Positions 8,622 to 17,233 of a stretch of DNA of 64,000 bases are shown here, in pieces. Location of the stretch: the NCBI RefSeq assembly GCF_900142845.1, contig NZ_FSRU01000001.1, positions 3,534,001 to 3,598,000 of the forward strand, in the 5' to 3' direction. A model generated the notes under the pieces. It was not told the DNA's origin, searched no databases, and worked only from the letters and a program-made list of their open reading frames with translations. Position numbers and translations under genes: made by a program. The DNA is from Paraburkholderia phenazinium (GTDB lineage Bacteria; Pseudomonadota; Gammaproteobacteria; Burkholderiales; Burkholderiaceae). The stretch's first letter is position 1, and the number at the start of each line of letters is the position of its first letter.

Positions 8622-9592
8622 GCATTGAAGTCATCAAACCCGGGGCGCTGAGCACCTTTCAGGACCTTGGCCGCACCGGCTATCAACATCTGGGCATTCC
8701 GGTCAACGGGGTGATGGATGAGCGCGCCCATCGGCTGGCCAATGCGCTCGTCGGCAACCTGCCGCAGAGCGCAACGCTCGAGATCACCTTGATGGGACCG
8801 GTGCTCAAGTTTCATCATGAGGCCGTGATCGCGATCAGTGGTGCTGATCTCGGCGCACGAATCGAGGGCGAGCCTCTCGCGCTCGATCAGGTCGCCGTCG
8901 TCGCGGCGGGCAGCGAACTGTCGTTCGGCAAGCGCAGTGCCGGACTGCGCGCCTACCTGGCAGTGCGAGGCGGATTCGCCGTCGATGCGGCGATGGGCAG
9001 CGCCAGTACCTATACCCGTGGCGGCTACGGCGGTCATGCAGGACGTCCGCTGAAGAAAGGCGACCTGCTCGAGACGGGTCCGTATGTTCAGTCCAGCAAA
9101 CTGGCCAGGCTGGCCCAGGTGGCCAAAAGCCTGAGCAGCGCGTTCGACGACGCGGTCGCGCTCCCACCCGACGCGCCGATACGCGTGATCCCCGGGCGCG
9201 AGTGGACTTACTTCTCGTCGCATGCCCGCCAGGCACTCGAAGCCGCACCGTATCGCATCTCGCCCCAGTCCGACCGGATGGGCTACCGCCTCGAAGGCGA
9301 GAAGCTCGAACTGACCGAGCCGCGCGAAGTGGTTTCGGAAGCGGTTAGCTTCGGTTCGATTCAGGTGCCGGCCGACGGTCAGCCGATCATCCTCATGGCG
9401 GATCGGCAAACGACCGGCGGCTACCCGAAGATCGGCCACGTTTGTGCGGTCGACCTGCCGCGTCTCGCGCAAAAGATGCCCGGCGAGACCATTCGGCTCA
9501 AAGTCGTCGATCTGGGTACGGCCCAGCGCCTGATGCTGTCGCAGGAACGCAGCTTCGCGGCGCTGGAGCAGCATTGCCGGACATCGACGTGA
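8618..9592 (+). CDS. pxpC: 5-oxoprolinase subunit PxpC (KipA / biotin-dependent carboxyltransferase family)
   Basis: 324 residues beginning MSIEVIKPGALSTFQDLGR, the standard start of the family, followed by GIPVNGVMDERAHRLAN, SGADLGARI, YLAVRGGF, the YTRGGYGG loop and the late QTTGGYPKIGHV motif. It partners with PxpB in ATP-dependent 5-oxoproline activation. No pxpA (LamB/YcsF) is present on either side, which is unusual because the three subunits are normally encoded together. The gene may act with a PxpA encoded elsewhere or with a different partner. Confidence 0.9.
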   Translation: MSIEVIKPGALSTFQDLGRTGYQHLGIPVNGVMDERAHRLANALVGNLPQSATLEITLMGPVLKFHHEAVIAISGADLGARIEGEPLALDQVAVVAAGSELSFGKRSAGLRAYLAVRGGFAVDAAMGSASTYTRGGYGGHAGRPLKKGDLLETGPYVQSSKLARLAQVAKSLSSAFDDAVALPPDAPIRVIPGREWTYFSSHARQALEAAPYRISPQSDRMGYRLEGEKLELTEPREVVSEAVSFGSIQVPADGQPIILMADRQTTGGYPKIGHVCAVDLPRLAQKMPGETIRLKVVDLGTAQRLMLSQERSFAALEQHCRTST

Positions 9593-9758
9593 ACGCGCCG
9601 GCGTTCGCATTCGGGCCGCGCGGCACAACCCAGCAACAGATTGGGGCTGCGCAGACCTGATTGTCCGGACGGAATTTCGAGTAACACGCTTTGGCATTAA
9701 TTAAGACAACTTATCTATCTCGCTTGCCTCTCACGCGTCACTTACCCTGGAACCGAAC

Positions 9759-11081
9759 ATGTCCAACGCCTCAACCGCAAACCTGAATGTGGACGCGCCG
9801 CCTTCGACGGCGTCGGCCAGGCATGCCACCCACAAGGCCGCGATGGCCGCAGCCGCCGGCACGGCAATCGAGTACTACGAATTCGGCGTCTACGGGTACA
9901 TGGCGGCCATTATCGGGCCGCTCTTTTTCCCGGCGGACAACGCCACAGCCGCCTTGCTCTCGGTCCTCGCCATCTTCGGCAGCGCGTTTCTGATGCGCCC
10001 GGTTGGGGGCATCGTGCTGGGCCGGCTCGGGGACAAGCTGGGGCGCCGCAGCGTCCTGCTCGTGACGGTGATCGGCATGGGCGTCGCCACCGTGGCGGTT
10101 GGGTTGCTGCCCACGGCCTCGGTCGCCGGCGTGCTCGCGCCGGTCGCGCTTCTGCTGGTCCGGCTTGCACAAGGCTTCTTCTCCGGCGCGGAAGTGACCG
10201 GCGCCGCCGCGTATGTGGCGGAATGCGCCCCACGCGGCCGGCGCGGTTTCTACGGTGCGGCGACGCCCGTGGGCGTCGCGCTCGGCGGCGCGCTGGCCGC
10301 GGCCGTCTGCGGTTTGACGACCGGCTTGATGAGCACCGCGCAACTGCACGCCTGGGGCTGGCGCATTCCGTTTCTGATGGCGTTGCCGCTGGTTCTGCTG
10401 TCGGCGTTCGTCCGCCAACGGATCGAGGAATCCGCCGCGTTCAGGAAGAGTCTCGAAACCAGCCAGCCCGTCAAGGCGCCGTTGAAAGAGGTCTTCGCGC
10501 ATCACCGCGCCGCGCTGCTCAAAGTGTTCCTGATCTCGTTCGGCCAGAATGCCGGCTACTGGGTGGGCTTTGTGTTCATGAACATCTACATGATCACCTA
10601 CCTGAAGTACGACAAGACGAGCGTCTACTGGACGATGTCGGCAGTCAGCCTCACGATGGCGCTTCTGATGCCGGTCTGGGGTGGCCTGTCCGACCGCATT
10701 GGCCGCCGCAAGGTGCTCGCCATCGGCTTTACCGCATACATCGTGCTCGTCTTCCCGATGATGATGCTGATGAACCACCAGAACCTCGCGCTGGCGGTTC
10801 TCGCGATGTTTATCGTTGCATTGCCGATGCCCATTGTGCAATCGGTGGGCTACCCTACTTACGCTGAACAGTTTCCCACCCGCGTTCGCTATACGGGCAT
10901 GGCGTTCAGCTTCAACTTCGGCGCAATGCTCGGCGGCGGCGTCACCCCGTATATCGCCACTGCATTGATCGGCCATACCGGCAACCTGCTGAGCCCGGCA
11001 TTCCTGCTGGTCGGCGCCGCAATCGTCGGGCTTCTGACGCTGACCCGAACCCGCGAAACCGCGGATGAATCGTTGCAGTAA
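9759..11081 (+). CDS. MFS transporter, metabolite:H+ symporter (MHS/ProP-like) family
   Basis: 440 residues with 12 predicted membrane segments. The MHS-type signatures are GTAIEYYEFGVYGYMAA in helix 1, the loop GRLGDKLGRRSVL, a second-half copy GGLSDRIGRRKVL, and AQGFFSGAEVTGAAAYVAE. The family carries organic acids, betaines and shikimate-like compounds with protons. It sits between pxpC and a DUF1445 gene, so its likely cargo is a pyroglutamate-, glutamate- or related carboxylate. The 166-bp gap before it may hold a separate promoter. Confidence 0.88.
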   Translation: MSNASTANLNVDAPPSTASARHATHKAAMAAAAGTAIEYYEFGVYGYMAAIIGPLFFPADNATAALLSVLAIFGSAFLMRPVGGIVLGRLGDKLGRRSVLLVTVIGMGVATVAVGLLPTASVAGVLAPVALLLVRLAQGFFSGAEVTGAAAYVAECAPRGRRGFYGAATPVGVALGGALAAAVCGLTTGLMSTAQLHAWGWRIPFLMALPLVLLSAFVRQRIEESAAFRKSLETSQPVKAPLKEVFAHHRAALLKVFLISFGQNAGYWVGFVFMNIYMITYLKYDKTSVYWTMSAVSLTMALLMPVWGGLSDRIGRRKVLAIGFTAYIVLVFPMMMLMNHQNLALAVLAMFIVALPMPIVQSVGYPTYAEQFPTRVRYTGMAFSFNFGAMLGGGVTPYIATALIGHTGNLLSPAFLLVGAAIVGLLTLTRTRETADESLQ

Positions 11082-11134
11082 GGCCTCGACGCATCGTTTT
11101 CAATCCGAATCAATCGCAAGGGAAGTTCCGTCGT

Positions 11135-11959
11135 ATGAATGACGTCACGAGCAAGCCGCCTGAAACTTCGCCGCCGCTGGCATGGGCGTTCACCCCGCAG
11201 GGCGCCCGCGCCGGAATCCGCGCGGGTTTCAATGGCAACACGAGCGGCATGGCGCCGGGCTACGCGCAAGGCAACCTGGTGATCCTGCCGCGCGACTGGG
11301 CGGACGAATTCGCGAGTTACTGCCGGGCCAATCCCACGCCGTGTCCGTTGATCGGCATGACGGAAGTGGGCGAGAGCCTCGTCCCCATGCTCGGCGACAA
11401 CGTGGACCTGCGCACGGACCTGCCGCGCTATCGGGTATGGCGCGACGGCGTGCTAGTGCAGGAACGCGACGACATCGCGGCGATCTGGCAGGACGATTTC
11501 GTCGGCTTTGTGCTGGGTTGCTCGCTGTCGTTCGAACATGCGCTGGAGTTGGCCGGCTTGCGCGTGCGCCATGTCGACGAAGGTAAGGTGGTCCCCATGT
11601 ATCGCACGGCCCTTCAGACGCAACCGGTTGGGCGATTTCACGGCCCGATGGTCGTATCGATGCGGCCTTATACGCCGCAAGAGGCCGAGATTGCCTACGA
11701 GGTCTGCGCGAAGCTGCCGGGCGCACACGGCGCACCCGTCCATATGGGCGACCCGAGCGCGATCGGGATTCGGGATGTCGCCGTTCCGGACGAAGGCGAA
11801 CCGACGGCGATCCTCACGGGCGAACAACCTGTCTTCTGGGGCTGCGGCGTGACGCCTCAAGCGGCGGCCATGGAGGCGCGTCCGCCCATTTGCATCACGC
11901 ACGCGCCGGGCCACATGCTGGTGTGCGATGTGCGAGTGGAAGACCTGAGGCTTCTCTAG
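11135..11959 (+). CDS. DUF1445/YcsI family protein (putative hydro-lyase; D-glutamate cyclase-like)
   Basis: 274 residues matching the DUF1445 family: an early GFNGNTSGMAPGYAQGNLVILP, a central GCSLSFEHAL, the PYTPQEAEIAYEVCAKLPGAHGAPVH region and a C-terminal CGVTPQAAAM with ITHAPGHMLVCD. In Bacillus ycsI lies with kipI and kipA, the homologues of pxpB and pxpC here, so this neighbourhood is conserved. A domain of this family occurs in the mammalian D-glutamate cyclase that forms 5-oxo-D-proline, which fits the adjacent 5-oxoprolinase subunits. The exact bacterial reaction is inference. Confidence 0.85.
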   Translation: MNDVTSKPPETSPPLAWAFTPQGARAGIRAGFNGNTSGMAPGYAQGNLVILPRDWADEFASYCRANPTPCPLIGMTEVGESLVPMLGDNVDLRTDLPRYRVWRDGVLVQERDDIAAIWQDDFVGFVLGCSLSFEHALELAGLRVRHVDEGKVVPMYRTALQTQPVGRFHGPMVVSMRPYTPQEAEIAYEVCAKLPGAHGAPVHMGDPSAIGIRDVAVPDEGEPTAILTGEQPVFWGCGVTPQAAAMEARPPICITHAPGHMLVCDVRVEDLRLL

Positions 11960-11978
11960 TCCCCTCGCACCATGCCGC

Positions 11979-12332
11979 TCAGCCGAGCGCGATGACCGCG
12001 ATTTCCACCAGCAGATCGGGGGCGGCCAACTTCGATTCCACCGTCGCGCGAGTCGGTGCGCAGCCCGGCGCAACCCAGGCGTCCCACACTTCGTTCATCG
12101 AAGCAAAGTCGCGGGCGATATCGGCCAGCCAGACTTGCGCGGACAGCAGCCGCGTTTTGTCGATGCCGGCCTGCGCGAGAAACGCGTCGATCTTCGCGAG
12201 CACCTGCTGCGTTTGGCCTTTCACGTCGAGCGTGCGGTCATTCGAAGTCTGCCCGCCGACGAACACCAGCCCCGCCGCTTTCACGACCCGGCTCATGCGC
12301 TGACTGCTTTCGATTCTCACGATCTCATCCAT
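11979..12332 (-). CDS. RidA family (YjgF/UK114) protein
   Basis: 117 residues. RidA proteins hydrolyse reactive enamine/imine intermediates formed by amino acid oxidases or lyases. The family pattern is visible: GLVFVGGQT, the QTQQVLAKIDAFLAQAG segment, VWLADIARDFASMNEVWDAWV, the Arg of APTRATVESKLA that binds the carboxylate, and a terminal VEIAVIAL. It is the last gene of a minus-strand set of flavin amine oxidoreductases, where imine products are expected, so scavenging those imines is a likely role. Confidence 0.88.
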   Translation of the reverse strand: MDEIVRIESSQRMSRVVKAAGLVFVGGQTSNDRTLDVKGQTQQVLAKIDAFLAQAGIDKTRLLSAQVWLADIARDFASMNEVWDAWVAPGCAPTRATVESKLAAPDLLVEIAVIALG

Positions 12333-12375
12333 ACCTGTTCCCTTTCAAGTTGAATCCGGGCGCCGGGTGGCGCCG

Positions 12376-13524
12376 TTATCCTTCGTCCGCCGATTCTTGA
12401 ACCGGCCCAAAGCGATCAATAGCAAACGCATCCAGCGGTAACGACGCGACGCCGTCCAGCACCAGTTCCGACACCAGCTTGCCGCAGCCGGGACCAAGCT
12501 GAAAACCGCTGCCGCAATAGCCGAACGAGTACGTCAGGTTCGATGCCCGGCGGCTCGGCGAAATCACCGGCAACGAGTCGCTGGTGAACGCTTCCACGCC
12601 CGCCCACGCGCGATTGATGCCCAGATGGCGCAGATGCGGAAACAGGTCGACCACGGTGTTGGCGCTTCTGACGAGGCGGGCGAAATCCACTTCGCCATGA
12701 CGCCCCGGCAAATCGGCAATCCCGATCAGCTTGCCGCCGATCACTACCGTGCCGTTGTCGAACTGTTTGAACGACAGCGGCCGACCCGTTGCGCCAAGCG
12801 TCGAGCGGCAGAACGGCGCGACCCGATGCGTGACCATCAGCATCAGCCCTTCCGGGTGGACCGGCACCGGCTCGCCGACCTGCTGCGCGAGTTCACCGGC
12901 CCACGCACCGGCCGTGATGACGAGGTGCCCTGCCGAAAACACACCCACCGGTGTCTGCGCATACCAGCGCTCACCGCGCTGTTCGATGCGGCCAACCGGC
13001 GTGCCTTCATGAAACACCGCCCCGCGAGCCTGCGCCGCACGGCGAAACGCAGTGGTCGCCCGATACGGCAGCGCGTAGCCATCCTGTTCGACCCAGATCG
13101 CGCCGGCCACATGCGGCGCGAGCGCCGGCTCGAGTTCGCGCACGCTCGCGCGGTCGATAATCTTCTCGTGCGTAAAGCCCTGCGCCTCGAGCGACGCGAC
13201 GCGCTCGCGGCACTCGTCGAGTTCAGCCCCGCTTTCGGCAATCTTCATCTGCCCCGACGCGACAAAACCCGCGTCGTCGCCGATGGTCTCGACGAGGTTG
13301 TGCCAGATCTCGCGCGACATCAGCGCCAGCGGGATTTCCGGCAACGGCCGGCCGAGCGTGCGCACCCCGCCGGCATTCACGCCCGACGAATGGCGGCCCA
13401 CGTAGTCGGCTTCGAGCACCGTCACGCGCACGCCACGGCTCGCGAGATGAAACGCGCTGCTCGATCCGTGCAGCCCGCCGCCGATCACGAGCACGTCCGC
13501 TTCCTGAACGGCGGCGCTATTCAC
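12376..13524 (-). CDS. FAD-dependent oxidoreductase, DadA/glycine oxidase-like
   Basis: 382 residues from GTG 13524, the only plausible start before the Rossmann motif DVLVIGGGLHGSSSAF; it overlaps the preceding gene by 8 bp. The DAO fold continues with HSSGVNAGGVRTLGR, the EQDGYALPYR substrate-side segment and the C-terminal FSFGYCGSGFQLGPGCG-like FAD-binding turn. The family oxidises D-amino acids, sarcosine, glycine or opines to imines. This is one of two DadA-like flavoproteins in the cluster and may be an alternative beta subunit of the neighbouring FAD/[2Fe-2S] dehydrogenase. Confidence 0.85.
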   Translation of the reverse strand: MNSAAVQEADVLVIGGGLHGSSSAFHLASRGVRVTVLEADYVGRHSSGVNAGGVRTLGRPLPEIPLALMSREIWHNLVETIGDDAGFVASGQMKIAESGAELDECRERVASLEAQGFTHEKIIDRASVRELEPALAPHVAGAIWVEQDGYALPYRATTAFRRAAQARGAVFHEGTPVGRIEQRGERWYAQTPVGVFSAGHLVITAGAWAGELAQQVGEPVPVHPEGLMLMVTHRVAPFCRSTLGATGRPLSFKQFDNGTVVIGGKLIGIADLPGRHGEVDFARLVRSANTVVDLFPHLRHLGINRAWAGVEAFTSDSLPVISPSRRASNLTYSFGYCGSGFQLGPGCGKLVSELVLDGVASLPLDAFAIDRFGPVQESADEG

Positions 13525-14911
13525 CGGCGAGTTCTCCGAGCGTGAGCGGCTTGATCGGCGGGCGAATGCGGTAATAACCCACGGTCGCCGGCGGCACCTT
13601 GCGCGCATCGGCGATCACTTCGGTCACGGTCAGCCCGCACATGCGCCCCTGGCACGGTCCCATCCCGCAGCGGCCGAACGACTTGGCCTGATTGGGCCCC
13701 TCGCAACCCAGCGCCACGATGCGGCGCACTTCCCCGGCGGAGACCTCTTCGCAACGGCAGACCAGCACGTCGTCCTGCGGCACGCGATTCTCGTCGCGCG
13801 GCCGGTACAGGCTGTCGAGGAACGGACGGATGCGCCGCGCCTCGGCCAGCTTGCGCAGCGGCGCCGTCGCGTCGCGATCGCGCGTAGGTTGATCGATGGC
13901 GCCGAGTTGCGCCGCAATCGCCAGCGCGGTCACTTCCCCCTGCGCTCGCGCGGCCTGGGCCCCGGCGATGCCGCTGCCGTCTCCGGCGACGAAGATGCCG
14001 CTCACGTCGAGTTCGCCCCATGCGTCGGTCTGCGGCGTGAAGCACAATTGCGCGTCGTCCCAGCGATGCGACGCACGCAACGACCAGGTGAACTGCGTAT
14101 TCGGCACCACACCCTGATGCAACAGAATGACGTTGGCTTCGACGCGCTGCGGCACGCCGCGCACGGAAAAACTCAACGCGTGCGCCCGTTCGGTCCCATC
14201 CTCGCCCGGTGCGCCTTCGATACGCAGATCGTCCGCAGCCTCATGGATCGGCACGCCCGCCTCGCGCAACGTGCGGATCAATTGCAGGCCCTTACGCAGA
14301 TCGGGCCATGCACGCAACGCCGACACGAGGTGCCGCTTGGCACGCCAACGGTCCTCATTGCGCGTGGTATCGATCAGCGCGCGAATCGGCACGCCGGCTC
14401 GCACGTATTGCCAGCCGAGCAGGTAGAGCAGCGGGCCGCAGCCGACCAGCACCGGCGGCTCCGTCGGCACTTCACCGGCGCTTTTCAGCAGGATCTGCGC
14501 AGCGCCGGCCGTCAGCACGCCCGGCAAGGTCCAGCCGGGAATCGGGAACGGCCGCTCGAGCGCGCCGGTCGCGAGGACGACGCGCTTCGCCTCAAAGCTG
14601 CCTACGCTGCCCTCCTTCAGGTAATGCACCGAGCGTTCGCGTGTGACTTGCCAGACCGAAGCGTTGGGCACATAGGCCGCGCCGCTGCGCGCGAACTCGG
14701 CAGCAAGCGCGGCGCCGGCGGCATAGTCCGGGCCGAGAATCTCGCGACGCTGCGCATCGCTGCGCTCGATTGCCCGATAGATCTGTCCGCCGACCGCCTC
14801 CTGCTCGTCGAGCAGGACCACGGACAGACCCGCCTGAGCGAGCCGCGTCGCACAGGCAAGCCCAGCAGGCCCGGCGCCGATCACGGCGACATCCACCTGA
14901 TCAGCGGCCAT
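13517..14911 (-). CDS. FAD/NAD(P)-binding oxidoreductase with [2Fe-2S] BFD domain (HcnB/OoxA-like alpha subunit)
   Basis: 464 residues from ATG 14911, preferred over ATG 14917 because GAGGAG lies 7 bp upstream. It has an N-terminal FAD motif VAVIGAGPAGLAC with GGQIYR, a second nucleotide-binding stretch PVLVGCGPLLYLLG, and FVAGDGSGIAGA. The C-terminal ~90 residues hold four Cys in a BFD-like pattern, CRCEEV then GRCGMGPCQGRMCG. Equivalent subunits occur in opine oxidases, hydrogen cyanide synthase and trimeric D-hydroxyproline dehydrogenases. It overlaps the small ferredoxin gene by 11 bp, so the subunits are coupled. Confidence 0.88.
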   Translation of the reverse strand: MAADQVDVAVIGAGPAGLACATRLAQAGLSVVLLDEQEAVGGQIYRAIERSDAQRREILGPDYAAGAALAAEFARSGAAYVPNASVWQVTRERSVHYLKEGSVGSFEAKRVVLATGALERPFPIPGWTLPGVLTAGAAQILLKSAGEVPTEPPVLVGCGPLLYLLGWQYVRAGVPIRALIDTTRNEDRWRAKRHLVSALRAWPDLRKGLQLIRTLREAGVPIHEAADDLRIEGAPGEDGTERAHALSFSVRGVPQRVEANVILLHQGVVPNTQFTWSLRASHRWDDAQLCFTPQTDAWGELDVSGIFVAGDGSGIAGAQAARAQGEVTALAIAAQLGAIDQPTRDRDATAPLRKLAEARRIRPFLDSLYRPRDENRVPQDDVLVCRCEEVSAGEVRRIVALGCEGPNQAKSFGRCGMGPCQGRMCGLTVTEVIADARKVPPATVGYYRIRPPIKPLTLGELAGE

Positions 14912-15263
14912 GAGCATTCTCCTCGCTGACGTGCGACGGCTCGAACGGCAGATCGCGCGCGCCTTCCTGCGAATGAATCCGCATGCCGTCCTGCACCGTC
15001 ACCAGACAACTTTGCCGGCTCGGCACGCCGTCGATCTCGACGAGACATTCGAAACAGGCGCCCATCATGCAATACGGCGCACGCGCTGCGCCCGTAACCG
15101 GTGTTGCGCGGAAGCGCTGCACGCCCGCAGCCAGCAGCGCGGCGGCCACCGAGCGGCCACCTGGCACGGCGAGCGGCTGGTCGTTGAACCAGATCTGGAC
15201 AGTGGCGTCGGCAACAGCGGGCGCACGCGGGGCGAGCACTCTGAAAAGCGGTTTGGAAGTCAT
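14901..15263 (-). CDS. (2Fe-2S)-binding protein, small subunit of FAD dehydrogenase
   Basis: About 120 residues from ATG 15263; a TTG at 15290 is an upstream alternative. The ubiquitin-like ferredoxin fold is seen in VQIWFNDQPLAVPGGRSVAAALLAAG. The cluster ligands are YCMMGACFECLV plus the Cys of RQSCLV, giving C-x4-C-x2-C and a distant Cys. Such small subunits (HcnA, SoxA N-terminal domain, LhpF) complete heterotrimeric dehydrogenases and pass electrons from FAD. It lies between DadA-like and HcnB-like genes in the same direction. Confidence 0.87.
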   Translation of the reverse strand: MTSKPLFRVLAPRAPAVADATVQIWFNDQPLAVPGGRSVAAALLAAGVQRFRATPVTGAARAPYCMMGACFECLVEIDGVPSRQSCLVTVQDGMRIHSQEGARDLPFEPSHVSEENAHGR

Positions 15264-15286
15264 ATCAGAACGGAATGGAACATTTA

Positions 15287-16426
15287 TCAAGCATGGCTAA
15301 GGATCTGGCCGGCGGCGCGAAACCGGCCGCCGGGAAACGCGTCCAGCTCGTCGGGCATCGCCCCGCCGGCGATCCACGGCGCCACGCGCAGCGCGTGCGC
15401 AGCAGCGAGGGTCACGCCGCTGTGACAGGTGACGACAAACGCCCCCGGATACTGCGACGACTGCTCGTAGATCGGAAAGCCATCCGGGCTGTACACACGC
15501 AATGCCGCCCACATGCGCACCAGCCGGACCTCCTTCAGCAGCGGGAAGGCGCGCACGCCGCGGCGGGCGATCGTCGACAGCACGTCCGTGGTCGTGAAGT
15601 CGTTAAAGCCGACCTCCTCCATCGAATCGCCGAACTGCACGGACCCCTCATCGGTCTGCCGCACGTTGATGGTGGGGTAATGCAGGAACGGCGCGACGCG
15701 CTCGCTGACGAGTATCTGGCCGCGATTCGGCGCCACCGGGGCATGCAGCCCGAGCTGCGGCGCCAGCGCGCGATTGCCGAGGCCCGCGGCCAGCACGATG
15801 CGCGGCGCGCGCCACACCCCGAGCTTGCCGTGAGCCGCGAAGCCCCCCGCTTCCGGCGCGATCCGGCTGATCTGACTGCTGCCGATGAGCGTCACGCCGC
15901 GCCGCTGCATCGACTGGTGCAGCGCCCGCAGCAGCTTGAGCGGATTCACGTGGCCGTCCATCGGCGTATAGCTCGCGCCGACCACCGCGGGGCCGACCGC
16001 GGGCAAACGCTCGCGCAGCGCTTTGGCGTCCAGCAGTTGATACGGATAGTCGCCGCCCAGCTCCGCTTGCAATGTAGAGAGGCGCTTCTCGCGTTCGGCC
16101 AGCTCCTCGTCCGAGAAGCACAAATGAAAACCACCCGGCTGCCGCAACGACACGTCGACGCCGGAGTCCTCGAGCAGGGCCGCCGCGAGTGCGGGCCAAC
16201 GCTGCGCGGAACTGCGCGACCAGCGCGCGTACGGCGACAGGCCGTAGCCCTTGCCCTGCACCCACACCAGACCGAAGTTGCCGCGCGACGCGCGAAAACC
16301 GCCGTCGCCTTCGTCGAGCACCGTGACCCTGGCGCCTTCTCTCGCCAGCCCGTACGCCACCGCCGTACCGACCAGGCCGCCGCCTACCACCAGCACATCG
16401 GGGCTTTCGGCCGTATGACCTCTCAT
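15287..16426 (-). CDS. FAD-dependent oxidoreductase, DadA-like (dehydrogenase beta subunit)
   Basis: 379 residues. Rossmann motif DVLVVGGGLVGTAVAYGLA and the downstream SRGNFGLVWVQGKG are at the N terminus; RIVLAAGLGNRALAP and the final VTCHSGVTLAAAHA turn complete the FAD site. With the ferredoxin and the HcnB-like protein downstream it makes a probable heterotrimer that oxidises a secondary or D-amino acid. The start overlaps the end of the upstream permease gene by 4 bp (16423-16426), tying the enzyme to the importer in one operon. Confidence 0.87.
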   Translation of the reverse strand: MRGHTAESPDVLVVGGGLVGTAVAYGLAREGARVTVLDEGDGGFRASRGNFGLVWVQGKGYGLSPYARWSRSSAQRWPALAAALLEDSGVDVSLRQPGGFHLCFSDEELAEREKRLSTLQAELGGDYPYQLLDAKALRERLPAVGPAVVGASYTPMDGHVNPLKLLRALHQSMQRRGVTLIGSSQISRIAPEAGGFAAHGKLGVWRAPRIVLAAGLGNRALAPQLGLHAPVAPNRGQILVSERVAPFLHYPTINVRQTDEGSVQFGDSMEEVGFNDFTTTDVLSTIARRGVRAFPLLKEVRLVRMWAALRVYSPDGFPIYEQSSQYPGAFVVTCHSGVTLAAAHALRVAPWIAGGAMPDELDAFPGGRFRAAGQILSHA

Positions 16427-17220
16427 CGTGTTTCTCCGATCAGGACGCGGTCCAGACCGACCATGCGGTCCAGCACCAGCATCAGGACGACCGTGCCGAC
16501 GATCAACACGGTCGACACGGAGGCCACCAGCGGATCGATCGTCTGCGCGATCTGGTTGTACATCGCGACGGGCAGCGTGGTCGTGCCAGGCGTCGCGACA
16601 AAAATCGTCATGGTCAATTCATCGAAGCTCTGGATGAAGGACAACACCCAGCCTCCGACCACACCGGTGCGTATCATCGGCAGCACGACGCGGCGAAACG
16701 CCGTGAAGCGGCTCGCCCCGCACGATAAAGCGGCCCGCTCCGCATCGCGATCGAGCCCGACCGCCGACGATAGCGCGAGCCGTAACGCGTACGGCACCAC
16801 GATGATTACGTGCGTCGCGCACAGCGCCCAGAACGAGCCGCCGAGTCCGAGCAGGCTCAGAAAGCGCAGGAACGCAATGCCGAGCACGACAGCGGGAATC
16901 ATCATCGGCGAGAGGAAGAAGCCGGTCAACGCGCTGCGTCCCGGAAAGCGATAACGCGCAATCGCCAGAGCCGCGGGCACCGCGAGCGCCACGCCGAGCG
17001 TGGCCGCTACGAGCGCGAGGCGGATCGACAGCCAGAAGGCGTCGACGATGTCCTCGTTCTGCAGAATCGCCCTGAACCAGCGCAGCGAGGCGCCGTCGAA
17101 CGGCATCGAGATATAGCCCTTGTCGGTGAACGACACCGCGATCACCACGACGAGCGGCGCGAGGATAAACGCGAGAAACAGCGCGTTGAACACCAGACCC
17201 CAGAATCCGTTCTGCTTCAT
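16423..17220 (-). CDS. ABC transporter permease, PotC/PotI type
   Basis: 265 residues with GGAGG 6 bp before the ATG. It has six hydrophobic spans and the EAA-type loop AERAALSCGASRFTAFRRVVLP. The family works with PotB-type permeases to import polyamines, putrescine, opines or similar cationic compounds. It is 13 bp downstream of the PotB-like gene and is followed with overlap by the dehydrogenase genes. Confidence 0.9.
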   Translation of the reverse strand: MKQNGFWGLVFNALFLAFILAPLVVVIAVSFTDKGYISMPFDGASLRWFRAILQNEDIVDAFWLSIRLALVAATLGVALAVPAALAIARYRFPGRSALTGFFLSPMMIPAVVLGIAFLRFLSLLGLGGSFWALCATHVIIVVPYALRLALSSAVGLDRDAERAALSCGASRFTAFRRVVLPMIRTGVVGGWVLSFIQSFDELTMTIFVATPGTTTLPVAMYNQIAQTIDPLVASVSTVLIVGTVVLMLVLDRMVGLDRVLIGETR

Positions 17221-17233
17221 GGCGGCCTCCGCG

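Noticed and set aside
9771..10976. 401-codon open frame antisense to the MFS gene
   Set aside because: It is the high-GC shadow of a clear MFS gene; the peptide is rich in His/Arg/Gln with no domain.
15275..16954. 559-codon plus-strand open frame
   Set aside because: It spans a DadA-like gene and a permease gene on the opposite strand, and its composition is typical of antisense frames.
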